Origin: Phycisphaerae bacterium
GTDB taxonomy: Bacteria > Planctomycetota > Phycisphaerae > Phycisphaerales > UBA1924
NCBI GenBank assembly: GCA_016794945.1
Contig: JAEUIX010000011.1
Coordinates: 1-5,185 of the forward strand
Direction of reading: 5' to 3'
DNA length: 5,185 nt
Part shown: positions 1-5,185 of the stretch, in pieces
Position numbering within the stretch: the first letter of the stretch is position 1
Layout: each line of letters opens with the position of its first letter
The notes under the pieces: generated by a model
Told to the model about the DNA's origin: nothing
Databases searched by the model: none
Seen by the model: only the letters and a program-made list of their open reading frames with translations
Made by a program: the position numbers and the translations under genes

Positions 1-426
1 AACGGCGTCTGGATCGATTCAGCGGCGGGGCCGGAGCGCCGCTGGCCCGGCGCGGAAGCCAGGGAGGCGGCCCGGCGGGTCACGCCCGACGGCGGCCTGC
101 TGGTCAGCGCTGTTCACGGCGCGACCACGCTGCTGCACAACAGGCGCTATTCGTACCGCGTGGAGCATCGTCCCGCGGCGTCGTGGCCGATCGACCTCGA
201 CAAGACGCGTTCGCCGGCGTTCGGAGTTGAATCGGTCGGCGCGTGGGTGCAATCGCTGCGGCGGCTGAACGCCGACACCGTGCTGGTGTACGCGGGCAGT
301 TGCGAGGATGAAGCGCTGCGGGCCGGGGGCAGCGGGTTTGCGCTGTGTCACGCGGACGCGTCGGCAGCGCCGACGTCGGTTCGGGTGTACCGGCGGCTGC
401 GGGTCGATGGAGCGGGGTCGCCGTGA
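1..426 (+). CDS. C-terminal fragment, possible GT-C/GT39-type membrane glycosyltransferase tail
   Basis: The reading frame is open from the first base to TGA at 424-426, so the gene is cut at its 5' end and 141 residues are visible. The only start-like codon is a GTG at 160, which I take to be internal because the frame continues upstream with the same GC-rich third positions. There is no membrane segment in this part. The visible pattern is a strand (GLLVSAVHG), then LLHNRRYSYRVEH, a W-x2-SLRRLNADTVLVYAG segment, and a closing VRVYRRL. That resembles the soluble C-terminal domain of GT39-like or other GT-C membrane glycosyltransferases, which often reads as a helix, then a 'GVDYVVV' strand, and ends in a VRVYR-type strand. 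This is resemblance from memory with no catalytic motif visible, so the function is tentative. The next gene starts 13 bp after its stop, suggesting co-transcription. Confidence 0.6.
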   Translation, partial: NGVWIDSAAGPERRWPGAEAREAARRVTPDGGLLVSAVHGATTLLHNRRYSYRVEHRPAASWPIDLDKTRSPAFGVESVGAWVQSLRRLNADTVLVYAGSCEDEALRAGGSGFALCHADASAAPTSVRVYRRLRVDGAGSP

Positions 427-439
427 ATACGCTTGATCC

Positions 440-1597
440 ATGACCCAGGTGCTGCACACGCCGACGACGGAATTCGAGAAACTCGACCGATGCGCCGGGC
501 TGGACCACCGCCCGCGCGTGCTGCTGGGCAAGATGGGCCTGGACGGGCACGACCGGGGGGTGAAGGTGATCGCCCGGGCGCTGCGCGACAGCGGCGTGCA
601 CGTGATCTACAGCGGTCTGTGGCAGACGCCGCGGAGCCTGGCGATTTCCGCCCGCGACGAGGATTGCGACGTGATCGCGGCGAGCATGATGAGCAACTCG
701 CACCTGGTGCTTGGGCCGCGCCTGGTGTCGGATCTCAGGGCCCTGGGCCGCGAAGACCTGCCGGTCTACATGGGTGGGATCCTGCCTTCGGAGGACATTC
801 CCCAACTGCTGAAGGAGGGGATTGCCAAGTGCTTCACGACGGGCACGGGGCTTCTGGACATCGTCGAAGCGGTCAAGAGTTCGGTGCGGCCGATGGCTCC
901 GCGCGTGCCGGGTGGACACCCCGTGGCTCAGTTGGCGCGTGACATCAGCCTGCTTCACGCGGGACGGCCCATCCGGACCGATGCACGCCGTCGCCGGCCG
1001 CGCCGGGTGATCGGCGTCACGGGCTCGCCGGGTGCCGGCAAGAGCACGCTGGTGGCGCAACTGGTGGGCGAGTACGCCCGCCGCGCCAAGGACAACGCGG
1101 CCATGGGGCGGGCGGCGGTAGTGGCGTTCGACCCGGTGAGCCCGCTGACCAGCGGGGCGCTGCTGGGCGACCGTCTGCGGGTGGACTTCAACAATCTCGA
1201 CGACAGCATCTTCTACCGTTCGCTGGCGATCAGCGGCGAGGACTACCACGCGCTGGACGACATCATCCAGTTGATCGGCGGCTGCGAGCCGGCCGGCGGC
1301 GGCGCGTTCGACACGGTGTTCGTGGAAACGGTGGGCGCCGGACAGAACGAGACCCGCATCCGCACGCACGTCGACAAGACCCTGGTGCTGCTGACCCCGG
1401 GCATGGGCGACGCGATCCAGATGGACAAGGCGGGCATCCTGGAGATCGCCGACGTGTTCGTGTGCAACAAGGCGGACTACCCAGGGCAGAACGAGCTGGT
1501 GAAGAACCTGCGCGACGTGGCCGGCCGCAAGCCGATCGCCGAGACCGTGGCGACCATGGGCAAGGGGATCCCCGAGCTGCTGGACATGGTGCTCTGA
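440..1597 (+). CDS. Cobalamin-binding domain / MeaB-type GTPase fusion (acyl-CoA mutase small subunit plus chaperone)
   Basis: A 385-residue two-domain protein. Residues about 24-146 are a methylmalonyl-CoA-mutase-type B12 domain: D35-G-H37-D-R-G40, 41 residues to S82-M-M84 (canonical S-x-L), then 27 residues to G112-G113. H37 is the expected lower axial ligand to cobalt. After a basic linker with a short helix (about 162-178), residues about 188-385 are a MeaB/ArgK G domain: P-loop GSPGAGKS at 195-202, DPVSP at 231-235, SGALLGDR at 238-245, VETVGAGQNE at 295-304, and N343-K-A-D346 for guanine specificity. MeaB proteins gate loading and repair of adenosylcobalamin on acyl-CoA mutases. IcmF has the order B12 domain, G domain, mutase, but this protein stops after the G domain. 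It also lacks the roughly 30-50 residue C-terminal arm by which MeaB dimerises. The start is fixed by an in-frame TGA at 434-436, six bases before the ATG. There is no Shine-Dalgarno. Mutase type (methylmalonyl, isobutyryl, hydroxyisobutyryl) cannot be told from this subunit. The protein is presumably cytoplasmic. Confidence 0.93.
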   Translation: MTQVLHTPTTEFEKLDRCAGLDHRPRVLLGKMGLDGHDRGVKVIARALRDSGVHVIYSGLWQTPRSLAISARDEDCDVIAASMMSNSHLVLGPRLVSDLRALGREDLPVYMGGILPSEDIPQLLKEGIAKCFTTGTGLLDIVEAVKSSVRPMAPRVPGGHPVAQLARDISLLHAGRPIRTDARRRRPRRVIGVTGSPGAGKSTLVAQLVGEYARRAKDNAAMGRAAVVAFDPVSPLTSGALLGDRLRVDFNNLDDSIFYRSLAISGEDYHALDDIIQLIGGCEPAGGGAFDTVFVETVGAGQNETRIRTHVDKTLVLLTPGMGDAIQMDKAGILEIADVFVCNKADYPGQNELVKNLRDVAGRKPIAETVATMGKGIPELLDMVL

Positions 1598-1609
1598 TCC
1601 CGGATCTCC

Positions 1610-1628
1610 GGCGGGCGGCGTGCCCGCC
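1610..1628 (+). terminator. G+C hairpin in the gap between the B12/GTPase gene and the phosphatase gene
   Basis: A perfect 7-bp stem (GGCGGGC at 1610-1616 with GCCCGCC at 1622-1628) closes a 5-base loop. It begins 13 bases after the upstream stop and ends 12 bases before the downstream ATG at 1641. No T-run follows, so it does not look like a standard intrinsic terminator. It could attenuate, protect the 3' end of the upstream message, or be chance in GC-rich DNA. Confidence 0.35.
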
Positions 1629-1640
1629 TCGCCCTGACAC

Positions 1641-2666
1641 ATGCCCGACGATCCCGTCACTCCGACCGCTCCGCGCACCATGCAGTGCATGGAGGTGTGG
1701 GGCGGCAATGGAGCGGGCGACAACGGGGTGACGATGCCGGGCCTGGACGCGTGGGTGTTCGCCCGGCCGTACGAAGGTCAGGCCGAGGGCGGGGACATTC
1801 ACTACGTGTCGTCGTGCGGCACGGGACGGATCAGCCGGCTCCTGGTGGCGGATGTTTCCGGGCACGGCCGCCAGGTCGCCGAGCTGGCGACGGCGCTGCG
1901 CAACATGATGCGGCGGTACGTGAACTACATGGACCAGACGAGCCTGGTGGAGCGGATGAACCGGGAGTTCTCCGCGCTGGAGCAGTCCGGCCGCTTCGCA
2001 ACGGCAGTGGTCGCGACGTACTGGGCGCCCACGGACTACCTGGTGGCGTGCAACGCGGGCCATCCGCCGCCGATCGCCTACAGCGGTCGGTACGGCGCGT
2101 GGCAGGCGCTGCGCGATACGCCCGAGGGCGATCGCACGCCGGGTGGACCGGCGAATCTGCCGCTGGGCGTGATCGATGATTCCAGGTACGAGCAGTTCGC
2201 CGTGCGGCTGCGGACCGGGGACCTGGTGGTGTTCTACAGCGATGCGCTGATCGAGGCGATGCTCCCCGACGGCCGTCAGTTGGGCGAGGCGGGCCTGCTG
2301 GAGTCGGCCCGGACGCTGGACCCCGGCGACGGCGCCTCGTTCGCCCGGCGGCTGTACGCGGAGGTCGTGCGGCGGTGCGGCGGGATCGAACCGAAGGACG
2401 ACGTGACGATCCTGGTGATGCGGCCGAACGGCCTCAAGCCGCGTCCCACGCTCGGGCAGCGATTCGGTTCGCCGCTGCGGTTCCTGAGCCGGCTGGCGGC
2501 CAGGGTGCGTCGTGGCTCGGCCCCGGTGCCGTGGCCGGAGGTGCGTCTGGAGAATCTGCTGGGCCCGTTCAGCACGCGCATCAACGAGCGGTGGGGTCGG
2601 GGCGCGCCCGGGTTGAGGTCCGAGCGCGGCGGGAGCTCGCCGCCGGACGGGGCTACTCGAACCTGA
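1641..2666 (+). CDS. PP2C/SpoIIE-family serine/threonine protein phosphatase
   Basis: A 341-residue soluble protein with one SpoIIE/RsbU-type phosphatase domain at about 33-262. Family landmarks in order: G50-G-D52 (metal aspartate), VADVSGHG at 69-76 (metal D71), CNAGHPPP at 137-144, LPLGV at 173-177, GDLVVFYSDALIEA at 193-206 (metal D201) and K-D-D-V-T at 252-256. The usual Gly after the third aspartate (SDG or TDG) is Ala202. Members dephosphorylate anti-anti-sigma (STAS) proteins or other phosphoserine proteins in partner-switching pathways. No PAS, GAF, HAMP, receiver or membrane segment precedes the domain, so the input signal is not encoded here. The last 75 or so residues are basic and Pro/Gly-rich, of unknown role. 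I chose ATG 1641 as the first in-frame start, but ATGs at 1680 and 1689 are possible. The QCMEVWGGN stretch at 15-23 looks conserved in planctomycete homologues (from memory), which argues against the later ATG at 1734. No Shine-Dalgarno fits. It lies 43 bp after the B12/GTPase gene and overlaps the convergent AMP nucleosidase by 14 bp. Confidence 0.92.
   Translation: MPDDPVTPTAPRTMQCMEVWGGNGAGDNGVTMPGLDAWVFARPYEGQAEGGDIHYVSSCGTGRISRLLVADVSGHGRQVAELATALRNMMRRYVNYMDQTSLVERMNREFSALEQSGRFATAVVATYWAPTDYLVACNAGHPPPIAYSGRYGAWQALRDTPEGDRTPGGPANLPLGVIDDSRYEQFAVRLRTGDLVVFYSDALIEAMLPDGRQLGEAGLLESARTLDPGDGASFARRLYAEVVRRCGGIEPKDDVTILVMRPNGLKPRPTLGQRFGSPLRFLSRLAARVRRGSAPVPWPEVRLENLLGPFSTRINERWGRGAPGLRSERGGSSPPDGATRT
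2626..2643 (-). terminator. Possible 3' hairpin for the AMP nucleosidase, inside the phosphatase coding end
   Basis: GCGGCG at 2626-2631 pairs with CGCCGC at 2638-2643 around a 6-base loop that can add one G-U pair. Read on the minus strand it lies 9 bases beyond the AMP nucleosidase stop, within the last codons of the phosphatase. There is no U-run, and such stems arise easily in this composition, so the call is weak. Confidence 0.2.
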
Positions 2667-3423
2667 GGTGCTTGACGCTCTCCCCGGAATCGCGCAGATC
2701 GACCAGCGCCTCGATGCCGATCTCCAGGTGCGTGCGGACGAACGACTCGGTGACGGCGCGGTCGCTGTCGGCGGTCTTGACGCCCTCGGGGGTCATGGGA
2801 CTGTCGGAGACCAGCAGCAGCGCGCCCTTGGGGATGGAATTGACGAACCCGACCAGGAAGATCGTCGCGGTCTCCATGTCGATCCCGATCGCCCGGATGC
2901 GCCGCAGGTACTCCCGGAAGTGCTCGTCGTGCTCCCACACGCGCCGGTTGGTCGTGTAGACCGTCCCGGTCCAGTAGTCGCAGTGGTGGTGCACGATCGA
3001 CGCGCTGACCGCCCGCTGAAGCCGGAACGAGGGCAGGGCCGGCACTTCCGGCGGCATGTACTCGTTGCTGGTGCCCTCGCCCCGGATCGCCGCGATGGGC
3101 AGCACGAAGTCGCCGACCTTGGCCTTCTTCAGTCCGCCGCACTTGCCCAGGAACAGCACGGCGCTGGGCTCAACGGCGGCGAGCAGGTCCATCGTGGTCG
3201 CCGCCATGGCCGACCCCATGCCGAAGTTGAGGATGGTGATGTTCTGGGAGGTGGCGGTCTGCATGGGCCGGTCGCGCCCGAGCACCGGGACGCCGAACCG
3301 CTCGGCGAACATCTCGACGTAGTTCATGAAATTCGTCAGCAGGATGTACTTGCCGAAGCCATCGATGGGCACGCCGGTGTAGCGGGGGAGCCAGTCGCGC
3401 ACGATCTCCGCCTTGCTCTTCAT
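2653..3423 (-). CDS. amn: AMP nucleosidase, short form
   Basis: A 256-residue cytoplasmic enzyme that hydrolyses AMP to adenine and ribose 5-phosphate (purine salvage and adenylate balance), of the nucleoside phosphorylase-I fold. It matches the compact Amn type known from Bacteroidetes and relatives almost throughout: EIVRDWLPRYTG near the N-terminus, ILLTNFMNYVEMFAERFGV at 27-45, PMQTAT at 53-58, NFGMGS at 66-71, FLGKCGGLKK at 91-100, RGEGTSNEY at 114-122, DYWTGTVYTTNRRVWEHDE at 149-167, IDMETATIF at 181-189 and LLLVSDSPM at 202-210. By family knowledge E184 contacts the ribose and D207 the purine base. The E. coli enzyme is about 480 residues with an extra N-terminal domain, absent here. 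The frame stays open upstream to 3624, but homology begins at the ATG at 3421-3423 (MKSKAEIV), so that is the start. No Shine-Dalgarno precedes it. It is divergent from the MFS gene and convergent with the phosphatase gene. Confidence 0.96.
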   Translation of the reverse strand: MKSKAEIVRDWLPRYTGVPIDGFGKYILLTNFMNYVEMFAERFGVPVLGRDRPMQTATSQNITILNFGMGSAMAATTMDLLAAVEPSAVLFLGKCGGLKKAKVGDFVLPIAAIRGEGTSNEYMPPEVPALPSFRLQRAVSASIVHHHCDYWTGTVYTTNRRVWEHDEHFREYLRRIRAIGIDMETATIFLVGFVNSIPKGALLLVSDSPMTPEGVKTADSDRAVTESFVRTHLEIGIEALVDLRDSGESVKHLRFE

Positions 3424-3496
3424 GGTGGCGGAGAGTACCGCGCCCGGGCCTCCGGCCGCTATGCTCACGCCGTCCTTACCCCCGGCGGACGCCCCG
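3424..3496. promoter_or_regulatory. Divergent intergenic region between AMP nucleosidase and MFS transporter
   Basis: The 73 bp between the two divergent starts should hold promoters for both genes, or those promoters lie in the coding ends. The best sigma70-like piece is TATGCT at 3460-3465 on the plus strand, four of six matches to the -10 consensus, without a convincing -35. A GGCGGA at 3484-3489 lies 7 bases before ATG 3497 and is the only Shine-Dalgarno-like element near it. If the transporter starts at 3461 or earlier, this region shrinks. Confidence 0.35.
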
Positions 3497-4801
3497 ATGA
3501 GCACGCCCACGCAGACCCAATCCAGCCGAGCCCCTTCGGCGCGCAAGGCCAACCTCAACTTCATCTTCCTGACCCTGCTGCTGGACGTGCTGGGCTTCAG
3601 CCTGCTCATCCCGGTGGCGCCCAAGCTGGTGGCCGAAGTGCAGGGGTTGCCGATCCGCGGGAGCGAGAGCGAGACCAGCCTCGAGTACGGCCTGCTGGTG
3701 GCGACCTACGCCGCCATGCAGTTCTTCTTCGCCCCCGTGCTCGGGTCGCTGTCGGACAGGTTCGGTCGGCGACCGGTGATTCTGATCTCGCTCCTGGGCT
3801 CGGGGCTGGACTACATCGCCGCCGCGCTGGCGCCGAACCTGACGGTGCTGTTCATCACGCGGGCGATCAACGGCATCAGCGGGGCGAACATCACGGCGTG
3901 CAGCGCGTACATCGCCGACGTGACGCCGCCGGAGCGGCGGGCCGCGGGCTTCGGCATCGTGGGGGCCGCGTTCGGCATCGGGTTCGTCATCGGCCCGCTG
4001 GCGGGCAGCTACCTGGCGGAGTTCGGCCTGCGCGTGCCGTTCATGGTGGCGGCGGGGCTGACGCTGGCCAACTGGCTGTACGGGCTGCTGGTGCTGCCCG
4101 AATCGCTGCCCAAGGAGCACCGCCGCCCGTTCAGCTGGTCAAGGGCCAACGCGTTCGGCTCGCTGGCCTGGCTGAGCACGCACCGTCTGGTGGCAACCCT
4201 GGCCGCCTCGGTGTTCCTGCTGAACCTGTCGCAGTTCGCCCTGCACGCGACGTGGGTGCTGGCGATGGGCCTGCGGTTCCAGTGGAGCAACACCGACGTG
4301 GGGTGGTCGCTGTTCATCGTCGGCCTCTCGGCCGCGATCGTGCAGGGCGGGCTGGCCCGGCGGATCATCCCGGCGCTGGGCGAGCGGGCGTGCCTCCTGG
4401 GCGGTCTGGTGATCGGGGTGCTGGCCTACATCGGGTACGGCGCTGCGTCGCAGGGGTGGATGATCTACGCGATCATCGCGGCGGCGTCGATCGGCGCGGT
4501 GGCCGGCCCGGCGATGCAGGGGGTAATGTCCAAGTCGATCCCGCCGACCGAGCAGGGCATGCTGCAGGGTTCGCTCGCGAGCCTGGCGTGCGTGTCGCAG
4601 GTGCTGGGATACCTGATGGGCACGGGCGTGTTCCGGCTCTTCACGCACCACGACGCTGCTGTGAAGGTGCCCGGGGCGAACTTCTACGCGAGCGCGGCCG
4701 TGTGCGCGATGGCGTTGGTCCCTGTGCTGGTGGCGTGGCGGCGTCTGCCACGGACGGTGCGCGAGGCGGGCGACGAACCGGCGCAGGTTCCCGAGCGGTA
4801 G
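3497..4801 (+). CDS. MFS transporter, TCR/Tet (DHA1) type
   Basis: A 434-residue inner-membrane protein with about 12 predicted hydrophobic segments, expected to be a proton-coupled drug or metabolite exporter. It aligns from memory with Tet(A)-type efflux pumps. TM1 has LLLDVLGFSLLIPVAP with D30 in the position of the conserved Tet Asp. Motif A is G83-S-L-S-D87-R-F-G-R-R-P93 in loop 2-3. D105 lies in GSGLDY. The TM4 arginine is R122 (TRAINGISGA). AYIADVTPPERRA follows at 137-149, then a motif-C-like GIGFVIGPLAGS at 160-171 with Ser replacing the second Gly. A late QGMLQGSLASL also matches. The TM9 aspartate that Tet pumps use (D285 of Tet(B)) aligns with Gly307 (codon 4415-4417), so tetracycline export is doubtful. 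The frame extends back to an ATG at 3413, but that lies inside the divergent gene. ATG 3497 is preferred for its weak GGCGGA and its short polar N-terminus, with ATG 3461 as the alternative. The substrate is unknown. Confidence 0.9.
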   Translation: MSTPTQTQSSRAPSARKANLNFIFLTLLLDVLGFSLLIPVAPKLVAEVQGLPIRGSESETSLEYGLLVATYAAMQFFFAPVLGSLSDRFGRRPVILISLLGSGLDYIAAALAPNLTVLFITRAINGISGANITACSAYIADVTPPERRAAGFGIVGAAFGIGFVIGPLAGSYLAEFGLRVPFMVAAGLTLANWLYGLLVLPESLPKEHRRPFSWSRANAFGSLAWLSTHRLVATLAASVFLLNLSQFALHATWVLAMGLRFQWSNTDVGWSLFIVGLSAAIVQGGLARRIIPALGERACLLGGLVIGVLAYIGYGAASQGWMIYAIIAAASIGAVAGPAMQGVMSKSIPPTEQGMLQGSLASLACVSQVLGYLMGTGVFRLFTHHDAAVKVPGANFYASAAVCAMALVPVLVAWRRLPRTVREAGDEPAQVPER

Positions 4802-4812
4802 CGAAGTTGCGT

Positions 4813-4826
4813 GCGACGGCTGTCGC
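4813..4826. terminator. Small hairpin between convergent MFS and YajQ-family genes
   Basis: GCGAC (4813-4817) and GTCGC (4822-4826) form a perfect 5-bp stem with a 4-base loop, in the 32-bp gap between two convergent stops, followed by the palindrome CGGGCCCG (4826-4833). The position suits a shared bidirectional terminator, but the stem is short and neither side has a T-run. Confidence 0.3.
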
Positions 4827-4833
4827 GGGCCCG

Positions 4834-5185
4834 TCAGCTCTTCATGTTGACGAACTGCAGCGGCAGGCCGAGGCCGGCCCCATTGAGCAGGCGGATGACC
4901 GACTGAAGGTCGTCGATCTGCTTGCCGTTGACACGCACCTCTTCGCCCTGGATGGACGCCTGGACCTTGAGCTTGGAGTCCTTGATCAGCTTGACGATCT
5001 GCTTGGCGGTGTCCTGGTCGATGCCGTCCTGGATCTTCACCTCACACTTGAGCTTCCCGGCGGCGCCCGCCTCGCCCTCGCCCCACTTGAAGGCCTTGAG
5101 ATCCAGGCCCCGGCGGTGCGCGGCGGACTCGAACATCTCGCGGATGCCCCGGAGCTTCGTGCCGTCCTCGGTGAGGACCTTGAGC
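4834..5185 (-). CDS. yajQ: YajQ-family nucleotide-binding protein (UPF0234), N-terminus outside window
   Basis: The frame is open from the window edge to the stop (TCA at 4834-4836 on the plus strand), giving the last 116 residues. The ATG at 5134-5136 is internal, because family sequence ([20 protein letters not shown]) continues upstream. The core [20 protein letters not shown] at about residues 63-82 of the fragment, followed by [15 protein letters not shown] and ending in [10 protein letters not shown], is the YajQ signature and closely parallels the E. coli protein. YajQ has two similar alpha/beta domains and is about 160 residues long, so roughly 45-50 residues are missing. It is cytoplasmic. 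In Xanthomonas a homologue binds cyclic di-GMP and acts with a transcription factor, and in other bacteria nucleotide or tRNA binding has been reported. The role here is not determined. It converges on the MFS gene across 32 bp. Confidence 0.94.
   Translation of the reverse strand, partial: LKVLTEDGTKLRGIREMFESAAHRRGLDLKAFKWGEGEAGAAGKLKCEVKIQDGIDQDTAKQIVKLIKDSKLKVQASIQGEEVRVNGKQIDDLQSVIRLLNGAGLGLPLQFVNMKS

Noticed and set aside
160..426. GTG at 160 as the start of an 88-residue gene
   Set aside because: The frame is open and coding-like all the way to base 1, so the codon is probably internal to a longer gene.
104..1723. Long open frame on the minus strand (539 codons) opposite the B12/GTPase gene
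   Set aside because: Its translation is rich in Arg, His, Ala, Pro and Gln with no recognisable domain. Antisense frames stay open in GC-rich genes, and the plus-strand gene has clear motifs throughout.
3442..3457. Palindrome GCCCGGGC and paired GGCC blocks as a possible operator
   Set aside because: Short G+C palindromes are expected by chance in this composition, and there is no second copy or known operator match.
3413..3496. Upstream starts for the transporter at 3413, 3422 and 3461
   Set aside because: The first two lie in or on the AMP nucleosidase start and would leave no divergent promoter. 3461 has no ribosome binding site and adds only a Pro-rich stretch. It is kept as the alternative.
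3424..3624. Upstream extension of the AMP nucleosidase frame by 67 codons
   Set aside because: Family homology begins at the ATG at 3423, and the extension would run into the transporter's first membrane segment on the other strand.
3476..4120. Minus-strand open frame opposite the MFS gene
   Set aside because: The composition is almost entirely Arg, Gln, His and Gly, typical of a shadow frame. The plus strand encodes an obvious transporter.
1..5185. Defence system, CRISPR array, transposon or biosynthetic cluster
   Set aside because: I find no repeats, transposase, nuclease, toxin-antitoxin or biosynthetic motif. All six genes read as chromosomal metabolic, regulatory or transport genes.

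Overview
The window is a dense, high-GC bacterial segment (about two thirds G+C by eye) with six protein-coding genes, two of them cut by the window edges. I see no rRNA, tRNA, CRISPR array, insertion sequence or phage signature. GC-rich third positions, few Shine-Dalgarno sites, a short-form AMP nucleosidase and a stand-alone SpoIIE-type phosphatase whose N-terminus I associate with planctomycetes all suggest a planctomycete, perhaps of the Phycisphaerae type. That assignment is an inference.

Layout, left to right. (1) 1-426 (+): C-terminal end of a protein that looks like the soluble tail of a GT-C/GT39-type membrane glycosyltransferase. (2) 440-1597 (+): a two-domain protein joining a cobalamin-binding domain of the methylmalonyl-CoA-mutase type to a MeaB/ArgK-type GTPase. 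It has no mutase catalytic barrel. (3) 1641-2666 (+): a PP2C/SpoIIE-family serine/threonine phosphatase without a sensor domain. (4) 2653-3423 (-): short-form AMP nucleosidase, overlapping the phosphatase tail to tail by 14 bp. (5) 3497-4801 (+): a 12-TM major facilitator transporter of the TCR/Tet (DHA1) type, divergent from the AMP nucleosidase. (6) 4834 to beyond 5185 (-): C-terminal part of a YajQ-family nucleotide-binding protein, convergent with the transporter.

Genes 1-3 run in one direction with gaps of 13 and 43 bp and could be co-transcribed. A 7-bp G+C hairpin sits in the second gap. The AMP nucleosidase and the transporter share a 73-bp divergent intergenic region that must carry both promoters unless they lie inside the coding regions. 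The genes do not form one obvious pathway. The most distinctive item is the cobalamin-domain/G-protein fusion. It has the domain order of the front half of IcmF but lacks the mutase part, so it probably works as the B12-carrying subunit plus built-in chaperone for an acyl-CoA mutase large subunit encoded elsewhere.
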